Numbered from the stretch's first letter, positions 1-9,158 are shown. The stretch: DNA of 64,000 nt from JASSUD01 sp031963415 (GCA_031963415.1 JASSUI010000001.1:1116001-1180000); one strand, 5' to 3'. The notes: generated by a model from the sequence alone, not told the origin. Program-made: numbers and translations.

Positions 1-1
1 T

Positions 2-1921
2 GCGCTTAAACAAGATCAGGGACTTACAGAAACTCTACAGCTTTATGTGGAGCCACGAGGTAAAGCAGCCGATGAGATCGCTTCGCTCTCAGTTCAGGTA
101 CAAGTATTTTTACAAAGCGATAAACAAGTCTTGCTGCTCACTGGAGAGTCTGGGGCGGGTAAATCGACTTTCAACCGCATACTTGAAAAGCAGTTATGGA
201 AGAGAAGAAAAGAAGTGGATCACATTCCGCTCTTTATTGCGCTCCCGACTGTTGATCACCCAGAACAAGATCTAATCGCTAAAGCGCTCAAAAAAAGAGG
301 CTTATCCGAGTTACAAATTCAGAAATTAAAAAAAGAAAAGCAAAGATTCATCTTTATCCTGGATGGCTACGATGAACTTCGGCAGACGCAGAATTTATAT
401 CTGAGCAATCAGATTAACCAGCCCGGCAGCTGGCTCGGGAAAATGGTCATCAGTTGCCGTACTGAATATTTAGGACAGCACTACCAAAGCCGCTTTCAAC
501 CCAATCCGGCTTTACAAGAAAAAGATACTTTCTTTGAAGAAGTGGCTATTGAGCCGTTTTCAATCGAGGAACGTGATGCGTATCTTAAGAAATACGTGAT
601 ACTTCACCCAACAGGTTGGACAGCGCAGCAATATCAAGAAGCGCTTGAACAACCCCATATCAAGGACTTAGCACAGAATCCCTTTTTACTACGCGTAACG
701 CTTGAGGCATTGCCCTATTTAGCAGATGAAAAGAGAGCAGGTACGGTCAACCAATTACGCCTGGATCTATACGACCAGTTTGTCAAACAATGGTTTGAAC
801 GCAATGAGCAGCGCTTAAGTACACAAGATTTAACAGAGAGTAAAAGAGAGATCTTTAGAGTGTTGTGCGATGAAGGTTTTGCTGATCACGGCATTGTATT
901 AGCGCAAGACTTAGCGGTACATCTATATACGGAGCAGGCGGGGAACCCGGTTGTTGAGTACTCATCACACAAAAATAAGGGAAGTTGGAAAGAGTCCTTC
1001 TTTGGTCGGGAAGAAGAAAAACAATTACTGCGAGAAGCCTGGCCGCTGACGCGCAGCGGCAATCAATACCGGTTTATTCATAAGTCGCTACTAGAATATT
1101 TTGTCTCGCGCGCGCTCTTTGATTCATTCGATGCGTGCTTAGCACCAGAGACTCGCTCCCGCCGGGGTAGTAATGCATCAGCCTATAGTTTTGAAGACCA
1201 ACCTGTTCCTCTCGCTCGAATGCAGCAAGACGTATCGTTAGCTCCCAAGCATTGGGTCGGTGATCTGGGTGTAGTGCAATGGCTGACCGAACGTGTAGAA
1301 CAAGGGCCCATATTTAAGGATAAGCTTTTCAAGATTAGCGTGGTGTATTCACCCAACGGACAGCAAATCGCGTCTGGCAGTTCCGACAATAAGGTGCAGC
1401 TGTGGGACGCGCAGACCGGCCAGCTCAGCCACACCTTAGCGGGGCATACCGATGGAGTTTTAAGCGTCGTGTATTCGCCCAGCGGTCAGCAGATCGCATC
1501 GGGCAGTGTTGACAATACGGTACGGCTGTGGGACGCACAGAACGGGCAGTGTTTAGCAGTCATGAGGGGGTTTGTAGGAACAGTTAACAGTATCGCTTGG
1601 AAAAAGACCATCAGTGGCGCTTATTTGGTCACCGGCTGTGAAGATAAGTCGGTGCGTGTCTGGCAAATCATCGAAGACGAAAACCATGTTCAGGCGCGTT
1701 TGCATTGGAGTTCGGCACACGATAGATTGACCGTAACCGACATGGCTCTTCAGGACGTGCGCGGCTTAAGTGCGGTGAATAAACGGCTTTTAAAGCAACG
1801 TGGGGCTGTAGGTGAGTCGTTGGATACTTCTGTTGCGGCGCCATCCTATCCATATGCTGAACCGCCAGCGAAGCTCATAACTTCGACAAATAAGCAACTT
1901 TTATTCTCTCATCTTGCTTAA
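2..1921 (+). CDS. NACHT-type STAND NTPase with WD40 repeats, 5' truncated by window edge
   Basis: The frame is already open at the first base, so the true start lies outside the window. Counting from the GTG at 47, a Walker A motif GESGAGKST is at residues 33-41 and a Walker B ILDGYDE at about 104-110, as in NACHT NTPases. Helical sequence follows. About three WD40 blades start near residue 425, with the ASGSxDNxVxLWD signature; the first two are very similar even as DNA. The C-terminal 70 residues look like no known domain. NACHT-WD40 proteins are ligand-sensing switches in the STAND class, involved in eukaryotic and bacterial immunity and abundant in some intracellular bacteria. Whether this one is a defence sensor, a host-directed protein or a regulator cannot be decided here. 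Confidence 0.85.
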   Translation, partial: ALKQDQGLTETLQLYVEPRGKAADEIASLSVQVQVFLQSDKQVLLLTGESGAGKSTFNRILEKQLWKRRKEVDHIPLFIALPTVDHPEQDLIAKALKKRGLSELQIQKLKKEKQRFIFILDGYDELRQTQNLYLSNQINQPGSWLGKMVISCRTEYLGQHYQSRFQPNPALQEKDTFFEEVAIEPFSIEERDAYLKKYVILHPTGWTAQQYQEALEQPHIKDLAQNPFLLRVTLEALPYLADEKRAGTVNQLRLDLYDQFVKQWFERNEQRLSTQDLTESKREIFRVLCDEGFADHGIVLAQDLAVHLYTEQAGNPVVEYSSHKNKGSWKESFFGREEEKQLLREAWPLTRSGNQYRFIHKSLLEYFVSRALFDSFDACLAPETRSRRGSNASAYSFEDQPVPLARMQQDVSLAPKHWVGDLGVVQWLTERVEQGPIFKDKLFKISVVYSPNGQQIASGSSDNKVQLWDAQTGQLSHTLAGHTDGVLSVVYSPSGQQIASGSVDNTVRLWDAQNGQCLAVMRGFVGTVNSIAWKKTISGAYLVTGCEDKSVRVWQIIEDENHVQARLHWSSAHDRLTVTDMALQDVRGLSAVNKRLLKQRGAVGESLDTSVAAPSYPYAEPPAKLITSTNKQLLFSHLA

Positions 1922-2063
1922 CGCACACTTTAAGCGTTCTGTTGGGAGGTCCGCGCCTGGATAAATTCCGGCGTAATAGGCTGTTCTTATGCTTAGGTTC
2001 GTATGGCTTTACTAATTCTCTGTCAATCGCAGAAATAAAGAAAATACTGAGGCCGACAGCGCC

Positions 2064-2528
2064 GTGGTATCTAACTATTTAAGCAAAAATCATCAGATTG
2101 AGATTGCCCTGATTAAACATATCCTTCGAGTATATTCATTGTCTCAATGGGTGCGTTTTACAGGGGAAGCTTCAATCTGGCTCTTGCAAGAAAATGTAGG
2201 GGCAATTGAATTTTGCTATTTTTATGATGGGATTAAGAATGTCGCTGATACATTAGAGTTATCAATAGATAACATAGCCGGATTATGCAATGACAAAGTC
2301 AATAATGAATCATTATCTAAATTAGATAATTTAAAAGGAGATTTATCTTATTTACGTGAAGACGCTAAAAATGTATCTGATGATTTCGAAACTTTTGGAG
2401 AGGAAGAACGAAAGAGTGGGCTAAATTCACTGAATTTAATAATTGAGAGAGTGAATCTTGTCACAGATAATTTTATTGCCACAAGTGAAATAATAAACTC
2501 AAACGACAAAAGTGATAATAAAAAATAA
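2064..2528 (+). CDS. Small AT-rich protein of unknown function
   Basis: I do not recognise this 154-residue protein. It would start with GTG and no convincing ribosome binding site is visible, so the start is uncertain. It is soluble, acidic and mostly helical, with heptad-like Leu/Ile/Asn patterns after residue 60 and a charged Asn/Asp/Lys-rich tail. Its base composition is clearly more AT-rich than the coaBC gene beside it, which suggests acquired DNA. It follows the NACHT-WD40 gene by 142 nt on the same strand and might be co-transcribed with it. Confidence 0.45.
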   Translation: MVSNYLSKNHQIEIALIKHILRVYSLSQWVRFTGEASIWLLQENVGAIEFCYFYDGIKNVADTLELSIDNIAGLCNDKVNNESLSKLDNLKGDLSYLREDAKNVSDDFETFGEEERKSGLNSLNLIIERVNLVTDNFIATSEIINSNDKSDNKK

Positions 2529-2635
2529 ACAGATGTACAGAAAAATACACAATTTAGAAAAAACGAAAAACAATATATTTCAAGTAAAGCTTAAAATAAA
2601 AATAATATAGCTGTAATACAAACAAAGATAAACAC

Positions 2636-3826
2636 TTAAGGCAACCGACGCGCAATCTCAGCCATTAGCTGACGCGCTAACTCTTGCTTACTTGCCCGTG
2701 GCAGATGTGTAGCGCCGGTTGCATCAAACAATACCAACTCATTGTCGTCGCTGCCAAAAGCGGCAGGACAACGGTTGCCAATGAGTAGCGGAATGTTTTT
2801 GCGCAGGCGTTTGGCTTGTGCATGTTTTTCAAGTTCATCACTCTCAGCCGCAAACCCAACGCAAAATGGTGGATTCGGCAGATTAGCAACGCTCGCTAAG
2901 ATGTCAGGATTTTCTATGAAGGTAAGCTGCGGCAGTGTACCTGTCGCAGCTTTTTTGATTTTTTGAGGCGAGACTTTGCTCACACGCCAGTCGGCCACAG
3001 CAGCAACCGCAATGAAAATATCGCTTTGTGGCACTGCCGCCATTACTGCATCAAACATTTGTTGAGCCGTCTCTACGTTTTGGCGGTTTACCCCTTCTGG
3101 CGTTGCAAGTGCAGTTGGACCAGCGATGAGTTCAACCTGCGCCCCGCTTTCAAACGCAGCACGTGCCAATGCGAATCCCATCTTGCCACTAGAGTAATTG
3201 GTCATCCCGCGTACCGGGTCGATGGGTTCAAAAGTTGGGCCTGCAGTGAGAAGAACGCGCTTACCAGCCAGCAGTTTGGGCTGAAAAAAAGCCGTTAGCG
3301 CAGCAGCGATACGAGATGGCTCAAGCATACGGCCAAAGCCCGTTTCACCACACGCTTGCGCACCTGTATCTGGACCTAGCACAGTAATGTTATCGGCTTG
3401 TAATTGATTGATATTGCGCTGCGTGGCTGGGTTTTGCCACATTTGTAAATTCATAGCGGGCGCGACGAGTAAGGGGCAATCGCGTGCAAGGCAGAGCGTT
3501 GAAAGTAGATCATCAGCCAGCCCATGTGTGAGCTTGGCTAAGAAATCAGCTGAAGCTGGCGCGACAATAATGGCATCAGCGTTACGTGAAAGACTAATGT
3601 GCGCCATATTATCTGCACTGCGCACATCCCACTGGCTCGTATAAACCGGCTGCCCTGAAAGAGCCTGCATCGTTACGGGCGTAATAAATTGTGAAGCTGC
3701 TTCAGTCATCACAACCTGCACGCTTGCCCCTTCTTTTTTAAGTAAGCGCGTCAATTCGGCCGTTTTATAACAGGCAATACCCCCTGTTAGACCGAGTACA
3801 AAATGTTTATTAGCCAGTTCCATCAC
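2636..3826 (-). CDS. coaBC: Bifunctional phosphopantothenoylcysteine decarboxylase / phosphopantothenate-cysteine ligase
   Basis: This enzyme makes 4'-phosphopantetheine for coenzyme A: CoaB joins cysteine to 4'-phosphopantothenate and CoaC, a flavoprotein, decarboxylates the product. The 396-residue length is normal. The N-terminal CoaC half shows the active-site His in MAHISLSR, PAMNLQMW, and the substrate-clamp Cys in ACGETGFGRM. The CoaB half begins near residue 190 with AGPTFEPIDPVRGMTN and contains KIKK. It lies downstream of the accC operon but past its terminator, so it is probably transcribed separately. coaX at 33.4 kb supplies the first CoA step. Confidence 0.97.
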   Translation of the reverse strand: MMELANKHFVLGLTGGIACYKTAELTRLLKKEGASVQVVMTEAASQFITPVTMQALSGQPVYTSQWDVRSADNMAHISLSRNADAIIVAPASADFLAKLTHGLADDLLSTLCLARDCPLLVAPAMNLQMWQNPATQRNINQLQADNITVLGPDTGAQACGETGFGRMLEPSRIAAALTAFFQPKLLAGKRVLLTAGPTFEPIDPVRGMTNYSSGKMGFALARAAFESGAQVELIAGPTALATPEGVNRQNVETAQQMFDAVMAAVPQSDIFIAVAAVADWRVSKVSPQKIKKAATGTLPQLTFIENPDILASVANLPNPPFCVGFAAESDELEKHAQAKRLRKNIPLLIGNRCPAAFGSDDNELVLFDATGATHLPRASKQELARQLMAEIARRLP

Positions 3827-3967
3827 AGCATCAATTTTCGTTGCAGCAGCACCGCTGCTTTTCGGTCAATCGTACAGATTTTAGAGAATGTGATCAAAAG
3901 CGCGTTGCTTAAAAGAATCTCCGTATGACCCTCAGTGATCGGCAGGTCAATACACTAAAGTATCATA

Positions 3968-3998
3968 TGAAAAAAGGGAGGCATAACGCCGCCCTTAA
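3968..3998 (-). terminator. Rho-independent terminator of the aroQ-accB-accC operon
   Basis: Read on the minus strand, AAGGG-C-GGC pairs with GCC-T-CCCTT around a 5-nt loop, followed by a run of T. It lies about 90 bases beyond the accC stop codon in the direction of transcription. Confidence 0.75.
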
Positions 3999-4008
3999 AT
4001 AATATTTA

Positions 4009-4084
4009 TGACCTCAAAGATAAGAGTGTTGAGATTTATCGTTAGTCATGTTGGGGTTCCTTGGTCACCCCAACCTACGAAAGC
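4009..4084. repeat. Family B palindromic repeat, core only
   Basis: It contains the family core GTTGGGG(T)NNCCNNGGTCACCCCAAC, here around 4049-4074. It directly abuts the accC stop codon (4085-4087 on the minus strand). Compare the complete copy at 48038-48211. Confidence 0.7.
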
Positions 4085-5449
4085 TTACACTTTCTCCAAC
4101 GCAGCTTGCTGCGCTGCAGCCATTTTACTTTCCAGGTAATGAATGCTGGTGCCCCCTTCGATAAAGTTTGCATCCAACATCAATTCACGGTGCAATGGAA
4201 TATTGGTGTAAATCCCTTCAACGACCATCTCAGAGAGCGCAATGCGCATCCGTTTGATCGCTTGTTCACGGGTCGCACCGTAAGCGATCAGCTTACCAAT
4301 CATTGAATCATAATGCGGTGGCACAAAATAGCCCGTGTAAGCGTGTGAATCTACTCGAATACCTGGCCCACCAGGCGCATGCAATAAAGTAATCAGTCCT
4401 GCAGAAGGCGTGAATTTAACCGCATGCTCAGCATTGATACGACACTCAATTGCATGCCCGTTAAATGTAACCTCACGCTGCTTAGGCAAACGTTGCCCCG
4501 CGGCCACAAGAATTTGCGCTTGCACGATATCGAAGCCGGTAATCATCTCGGTCACCGGATGCTCAACCTGCACCCGCGTATTCATTTCGATAAAGTAAAA
4601 CTCGTTATTTTCGTAGAGAAATTCAAACGTACCAGCGCCTATATAGCCCATCTTCTTACATGCATCAGCACAGCGTGCTGCTAGGCGTTCAATCGCCCGT
4701 CGAGGGATATGCGGCGCTGGCGCCTCTTCAATAATTTTTTGGTGGCGACGCTGCATTGAGCAATCACGCTCGCCAAGCCAAATAGCCCCTTTGTGCTTGT
4801 CGGCTACCACTTGAATTTCGATATGGCGTGGATTCTCGAGGAATTTCTCCATATACACTTGGGGATTACCAAATGCTGTCGCTGCTTCTTGCCGCGTCAT
4901 GCTTACCGCGTTGCTCAAAGCCGCTTCCGTATGCACAATACGCATCCCTCGTCCACCGCCGCCGCCAGCCGCTTTAATGATGACGGGATAACCAATGCCA
5001 CGCGCGATCTGCTTTACTTCCTTCGGATCATCTGGCAGCGCCCCATCAGAGCCAGGCACGCAAGGTACGCCTGCTTTAAGCATCGCTTGTTTAGCAGAAA
5101 CTTTATCGCCCATTAAGCGAATAGTTTCTGCCCTTGGCCCAATAAAGGTAAAGCCCGATTGCTCAACGCGCTCAGCAAAATCTGCGTTTTCTGAAAGAAA
5201 GCCATAGCCTGGATGAATTGCTTCAGCATCAGTGACCTCAGCCGCGCTGATCAAGGCCGGCATATTCAAATAAGAAAGCGCGGACGCAGCCGGGCCAATA
5301 CACACAGCCTCATCTGCAAGCCGCACATACTTGGCTTCTTTGTCAGCCTCTGAATAGACCACAACGGTTTTTATACCCAGCTCGCGGCACGCACGTTGAA
5401 TACGCAATGCAATCTCGCCACGATTAGCAATCAGGATCTTTTCAAACAT
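4085..5449 (-). CDS. accC: Biotin carboxylase subunit of acetyl-CoA carboxylase
   Basis: It carboxylates the biotin carried by AccB using ATP and bicarbonate, the first half-reaction of malonyl-CoA synthesis for fatty acids. The 454-residue length and motifs fit: N-terminal EKILIANRGEIALRI, the ATP-grasp glycine loop AAGGGGGRGM, and EMNTRVQVEHPVTE with metal and catalytic residues. It is the last gene of aroQ-accB-accC. The last residues run straight into a palindromic repeat. The PPHY near residue 380 belongs to the conserved PPxYDSMIGKL of this enzyme and is not an interaction motif. Confidence 0.98.
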   Translation of the reverse strand: MFEKILIANRGEIALRIQRACRELGIKTVVVYSEADKEAKYVRLADEAVCIGPAASALSYLNMPALISAAEVTDAEAIHPGYGFLSENADFAERVEQSGFTFIGPRAETIRLMGDKVSAKQAMLKAGVPCVPGSDGALPDDPKEVKQIARGIGYPVIIKAAGGGGGRGMRIVHTEAALSNAVSMTRQEAATAFGNPQVYMEKFLENPRHIEIQVVADKHKGAIWLGERDCSMQRRHQKIIEEAPAPHIPRRAIERLAARCADACKKMGYIGAGTFEFLYENNEFYFIEMNTRVQVEHPVTEMITGFDIVQAQILVAAGQRLPKQREVTFNGHAIECRINAEHAVKFTPSAGLITLLHAPGGPGIRVDSHAYTGYFVPPHYDSMIGKLIAYGATREQAIKRMRIALSEMVVEGIYTNIPLHRELMLDANFIEGGTSIHYLESKMAAAQQAALEKV

Positions 5450-5472
5450 ACCAATCCAGTAACAGTAAACTT

Positions 5473-5500
5473 TTAGGAACTTCTGCCTAATCCCTTGTGC
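5473..5500. repeat. Family E repeat end
   Basis: It contains GGAACTTCTGCCTAATCCC, matching the ends of the elements at 38978-39062, 51537-51605, 59006-59118 and 62166-62266. Only one end is recognisable here. Confidence 0.5.
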
Positions 5501-5542
5501 AGCACTTTAGGCCGCAGTTTTGAGCGAGCTTCAAGCAGACTC

Positions 5543-5643
5543 TAAGAGCTTGTTTAGGGTGTTCAGGCGGCCTTGCGCCACCGCAGACAGTACAAGACAT
5601 ACGGCGGCACGCGCGAGCCAGAGAAAGCCCAAACAAGCTCTTA
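5543..5643. repeat. Family C inverted-repeat element abutting the accB stop
   Basis: The ends are TAAGAGCTTGTTTAGGG and CCCAAACAAGCTCTTA, imperfect inverted repeats of each other. The centre carries CGCAGACAGTAC. The last three bases are the TAA stop of accB read on the minus strand. Related copies are at 6766-6862 and 7641-7715. Confidence 0.75.
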
Positions 5644-6102
5644 GCCAATCACAAATAAAGTCTGGCCAAATTCAACCGCTTGGCCGTTTTCGACACAAAT
5701 TTCTTTTATTACGCCCGCTTTATCCGCCTCAATTTCGTTTAGCAGTTTCATCGCTTCAATAATGCATAGGGTTTGGCCTTCGCGCACGGTGTCGCCAATC
5801 TGTACGAAAGGTTCAGCACCAGGTGAAGAAGCCCGGTAGAAGGTCCCTACCATGGGCGAGGTCAATAAATGAGCATCTGAGGCGGGCGCCAACGGTGCCG
5901 CACTTTCCACCGGAACGATAGACGCCGCGGGAGCGGTTTGTGTAAACGTAGTTAACTGAGCTTCTGGGGCGGCAGCAGGTACATAAACCGGCGGCACACT
6001 TTTAACGATGCGAACCTTACTTTCCCCCTCGGTCACTTCTAATTCTGCAATATTAGATTCCGACACGAGGTCGAGTAGGGTTTTTAACTTGCGTAAATCC
6101 AT
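5641..6102 (-). CDS. accB: Biotin carboxyl carrier protein of acetyl-CoA carboxylase
   Basis: AccB carries the biotin that shuttles carboxyl groups between AccC and the AccAD transferase. It has 153 residues: an N-terminal helix (MDLRKLKTLLDLV), a Pro/Ala linker at about 35-75, and a C-terminal biotinyl domain with the biotinylation motif EAMKL, Lys119. BirA (32.5 kb) would attach the biotin. A good Shine-Dalgarno (AAGGGAA) precedes the start. The gap to accC holds repeats of families C and E, so the classical accBC spacing has been enlarged by elements. The stop codon sits exactly at the end of a family C element. Confidence 0.97.
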   Translation of the reverse strand: MDLRKLKTLLDLVSESNIAELEVTEGESKVRIVKSVPPVYVPAAAPEAQLTTFTQTAPAASIVPVESAAPLAPASDAHLLTSPMVGTFYRASSPGAEPFVQIGDTVREGQTLCIIEAMKLLNEIEADKAGVIKEICVENGQAVEFGQTLFVIG

Positions 6103-6130
6103 TGAGATATTCCCTTTCTTATCTATGGCC

Positions 6131-6215
6131 TAAGAACCTGTTTAGGTTCTAAAGAAGCGCTGAATGCGTTGAGAGCAAAGAACCACACTCTTGATCTATT
6201 CAGCGTCTCCCTAGC
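6131..6215. repeat. Family D hairpin between aroQ and accB
   Basis: The arms AGAAGCGCTGAATGCGTTGA and ATCTATTCAGCGTCTCC are imperfect inverted repeats of the GCGCTGAATAAA family seen throughout the window. A short AACCTGTTTAGGTT palindrome lies beside it at about 6133-6146. Confidence 0.65.
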
Positions 6216-6226
6216 ACACGCAATAC

Positions 6227-6673
6227 TCATTTAGCAGTAGCGGCGCCTAAAGCAAAATCAAGTGCAAACAAATAACCTTGCCAACCAAAGCCACAGATTA
6301 CACCTTGCGCTAGGTCGGAGAAAAACGACTTGTGCCGAAAAACATCACGGCGGTAAATATTGGATAAATGTACTTCTACAAATGGAATATCAACGCCCGT
6401 GAAGGCATCGCGCAAGGCCACGCTAGTATGCGTATAAGCGGCGGGATTAATAATGACAAAATCAACGCCATCTCGATGTGCTTGATGCACGCGGTCTATT
6501 AATGTTCCTTCACAATTACTTTGGAAGGCCTCTAATAGCACGCCCTTAGCTTGTGCACGCGCGATAAGCTTTTGATTAATCTCATCTAGCGTACAACGGC
6601 CATAAATTTCCGGTTCGCGCTGCCCAAGTAGATTGAGATTGGGGCCATGCAATACCAATATGCGTGAAACCAT
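6227..6673 (-). CDS. aroQ: 3-dehydroquinate dehydratase, type II
   Basis: It removes water from 3-dehydroquinate in the shikimate pathway. The 148-residue length is typical of the dodecameric type II enzyme. Visible signatures are HGPNLNLLGQREPEIYG (catalytic Arg and Tyr), the NPAAYTHTSVALRDA loop, and VEVHLSNIYRRDVFRHKS. It is the first gene of aroQ-accB-accC, the usual Burkholderia arrangement. aroE, a later step of the same pathway, is at 11.4 kb. Confidence 0.97.
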   Translation of the reverse strand: MVSRILVLHGPNLNLLGQREPEIYGRCTLDEINQKLIARAQAKGVLLEAFQSNCEGTLIDRVHQAHRDGVDFVIINPAAYTHTSVALRDAFTGVDIPFVEVHLSNIYRRDVFRHKSFFSDLAQGVICGFGWQGYLFALDFALGAATAK

Positions 6674-6765
6674 ATAAGTTAAATTCTGAAAAATGGGCGA
6701 ACTTTACCGTTTAATCAGAGAAATTGTCCAGTTTTTGTGTCATTTAAAATATTTGCTAAGCATTT

Positions 6766-6862
6766 TAGAATCTGTTTAGAGTCTTTTGGATAGCCTTGTG
6801 TCGCCGTAGACAGTACAACTAATGCGGCAAGGAGACACAAAGGAAAACCTAAACAGGCTCTC
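6766..6862. repeat. Family C inverted-repeat element abutting the tlpA stop
   Basis: The ends are TAGAATCTGTTTAGAGTC and CCTAAACAGGCTCT. The centre carries CGTAGACAGTAC. The tlpA stop codon (TGA, 6861-6863 on the minus strand) is at the right end. Confidence 0.75.
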
Positions 6863-7418
6863 ACAACGTATCTAGTTGTGCTGATAACTCTTTTAAACGT
6901 TCTTTATTCTGTGTAACACTGCCAAGCAGCCTGCTACGTATATTGCCCGAAGCATCGATGAATACCGTAAAAGGCAACCCACCTTGTGTATTACCCATCG
7001 CATGTGCAAGCTCTAGCCCCTCATAGCCAGCACTATAAAGCGGATAATTTACTTTTACCTTTTTCTCAAATTTCACGACGTTGGCCACAGAATCAATGGC
7101 GATACCGATAAAACGCACCCCTTTAGGCGCATATTTATTTTGCAGATCAGATAGCGCCGGCATCTCTTCAACGCATGGCTTACACCAGGCTGCCCAAAAA
7201 TTGACCACCAGCGGACTACCTTGATATTGGGCAAGCGATTGCGTATGCCCACGCTGATCAGACAACTTAGCTTGCCACAGTGCAGCCAAATTAGGATTAG
7301 GGGGCTGCTCAGTTTGTTGAGGCTGCGCGATGAAAAAATGCCTACCGGCATAAAAGCCAACCGCACATGCAATGGCACCCATCGAGCACATCAATATAAA
7401 GAGCCGTTTTGTCTTCAT
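6861..7418 (-). CDS. tlpA: TlpA-like membrane-anchored thioredoxin (thiol-disulfide reductase)
   Basis: This is a periplasm-facing thioredoxin-fold protein of the TlpA/ResA type, expected to reduce disulfides, for example in cytochrome c maturation. Counted from the ATG at 7418 it has 185 residues: an uncleaved N-terminal anchor (about 5-25), a variable linker, and the thioredoxin domain with active site WCKPC at 78-82 and the cis-proline region GGLPFTVFID. The frame stays open 11 codons further upstream, but that extension comes from the adjacent family A repeat, and GGAG lies about 10 nt before the ATG at 7418. The neighbour aroQ on the same strand matches Burkholderia order. Confidence 0.9.
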   Translation of the reverse strand: MKTKRLFILMCSMGAIACAVGFYAGRHFFIAQPQQTEQPPNPNLAALWQAKLSDQRGHTQSLAQYQGSPLVVNFWAAWCKPCVEEMPALSDLQNKYAPKGVRFIGIAIDSVANVVKFEKKVKVNYPLYSAGYEGLELAHAMGNTQGGLPFTVFIDASGNIRSRLLGSVTQNKERLKELSAQLDTL

Positions 7419-7436
7419 CGTTAAACATCTCCAAAT

Positions 7437-7582
7437 TAGAACTCGTTTCATAAATGTCTAAAAGGTCGTCAGCGGGGGGAGGCCGGAGCGGAGGAACCGG
7501 AGTGTACTCGACGTACACGAGGATTCCGAGCACCGCCCGACTCCCGATCACGGCCTTTTAGGCATTTATGGAATGAGTTCTA
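7437..7582. repeat. Family A inverted-repeat element upstream of tlpA
   Basis: Both ends (TAGAACTCGTTTCATAAATG and CATTTATGGAATGAGTTCTA) are inverted repeats. The centre contains GGCCGGAGCGGAGGAACCGG and GTACACGAGG, shared with 32257-32433, 38573-38722 and 62265-62413. No ORF of note lies inside. Confidence 0.8.
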
Positions 7583-7640
7583 ATATCAGAATAATACGTT
7601 GCGGTACCATTTAAGACCTCTCCTGTTAAATACGGATTAA

Positions 7641-7715
7641 TCATGGCCTTGCGCCAACGCAGGCAGTACATCTATTACGGCAAGGAGGCGCTAGGGAAAC
7701 CCTAAACAAGTTCTG
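7641..7715. repeat. Family C element, partial, upstream of mpl
   Basis: It contains GCCTTGCGCC, CGCAGGCAGTACA and the right end CCCTAAACAAGTTCTGA, matching 5543-5643. The left end is degraded. Confidence 0.6.
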
Positions 7716-7769
7716 AACGACACGGGTACAATGCGATGCTTTATACACTTCTCTCTTTGACACCCTCTA

Positions 7770-9158
7770 ATGCATATCCACATCCTTGGCATTTGCGGCA
7801 CTTTTATGGGCGGCCTGGCTTTGCTCGCCCGCGCCGCTGGTCACCGAGTAACTGGCTGTGACGCTCAAGTCTATCCACCAATGAGCACACAACTCGAGGC
7901 GCAAGGCATCGAGTTAATCGACGGCTACAGCACTGCTCAACTCGATTTAGCGCCTGATATTTATGTGATTGGCAATGTGATTAAGCGTGGCAATCCATTG
8001 ATGGAGGCTATCCTTGATCGCGGCTTACCTTATATATCTGGCCCACAATGGCTAAGCGAACATGTGCTAGCTAATAAATGGGTGCTCGCCGTTGCGGGCA
8101 CGCATGGCAAAACCACGACAGCCTCCATGCTTGCTTGGGTGCTTGAAGCAGCTGGTCTCAATCCAAGTTTTTTGATTGGTGGTGTACCCCTTAATTTTGG
8201 TATATCAGCTCGTCTTAACCCTGACTCCAATTTTTTCGTGATTGAAGCGGATGAATATGACACAGCGTTTTTTGATAAGCGCTCAAAATTTGTCCACTAC
8301 CGCCCTCGTACTGTCACCTTAAATAATCTTGAATACGATCATGCTGACATTTTCGCCGATCTTGCAGCGATTGAAACGCAATTTCATCATTTAGTGCGCA
8401 TTGTGCCTGCTTCTGGAAAGTTACTTGTGAATGGTCAAGATGAAGCTTTACAGCGTGTCATCGAGCGTGGCTGTTGGAGTGAGCTGGAATATTTTGAGGC
8501 ACCTAACGGATGGCAAGCGCAAGTTATCGAGGATAACGCTGGCGCAGAAGAAAAATTCGCTATCACCTGGCAAGAGCAACCAGTTGGAGCAGTCAACTGG
8601 ACACTACAAGGTGCGCATAATCGATGCAATGCGCTCGCGGCGATCGCAGCAGCGCGCCACCTAGGGGTACCACCCGAGCAAGGCGCCGCTGCACTGAGCA
8701 ATTTTCAAGGTGTCAAACGCCGCATGGAAGTGCGAGGCAATGTGAATGGCATCACGTTATACGATGATTTTGCCCATCACCCAACTGCAATCGGCACAAC
8801 CATTGCAGGTTTGCGTGCTCGAATTGGGGACAAAGGGCGTATTCTCGCCATCCTTGAGCCACGTTCTAACACGATGAAACTTGGCACGATGAAAGCGCTC
8901 CTATTAACTAGCTTAGCGGGCGCTGATTTAATATTTGGCTATAGCGCAAACGATGGACGTGATGCAATAAATTGGGATCTAGCACTGACGCTGGCCCCGT
9001 TAGGTGAAGAGCGCGCGTATGCATTTCACGATCTGGAGCAACTAATTAATGCCGTGGCGACAAATGCACGTGCTGGCGACCATATCTTAGTGATGAGTAA
9101 CGGAGGATTTGGAGGAATTCACGAAAAGTTACTAACGGCACTTGCAAACGCTGAATAA
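7770..9158 (+). CDS. mpl: UDP-N-acetylmuramate:L-alanyl-gamma-D-glutamyl-meso-diaminopimelate ligase
   Basis: This cytoplasmic peptidoglycan-recycling ligase joins the recovered tripeptide to UDP-MurNAc using ATP. It has 462 residues with the Mur ligase layout: N-terminal HILGICGTFMGGLALLARAAG, the ATP loop GTHGKTTTASML, the central EADEYDTAFFDKRSKF characteristic of Mpl, and the C-terminal DDFAHHPTAI. The start follows the divergent tlpA region. The final codons (NAE-stop) fall in GCTGAATAAATC, the start of a family D repeat, so the extreme C-terminus may have been remodelled by the element. Confidence 0.97.
   Translation: MHIHILGICGTFMGGLALLARAAGHRVTGCDAQVYPPMSTQLEAQGIELIDGYSTAQLDLAPDIYVIGNVIKRGNPLMEAILDRGLPYISGPQWLSEHVLANKWVLAVAGTHGKTTTASMLAWVLEAAGLNPSFLIGGVPLNFGISARLNPDSNFFVIEADEYDTAFFDKRSKFVHYRPRTVTLNNLEYDHADIFADLAAIETQFHHLVRIVPASGKLLVNGQDEALQRVIERGCWSELEYFEAPNGWQAQVIEDNAGAEEKFAITWQEQPVGAVNWTLQGAHNRCNALAAIAAARHLGVPPEQGAAALSNFQGVKRRMEVRGNVNGITLYDDFAHHPTAIGTTIAGLRARIGDKGRILAILEPRSNTMKLGTMKALLLTSLAGADLIFGYSANDGRDAINWDLALTLAPLGEERAYAFHDLEQLINAVATNARAGDHILVMSNGGFGGIHEKLLTALANAE

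Noticed and set aside
1922..2063. hrpII-type box upstream of the small gene at 2064
   Set aside because: A TTCG occurs but the partner at 16 nt is CTCT, more than one mismatch.
4085..5449. PPxY motif (PPHY) in AccC
   Set aside because: It is part of the conserved biotin carboxylase sequence PPxYDSMIGKL, so unrelated to WW binding.
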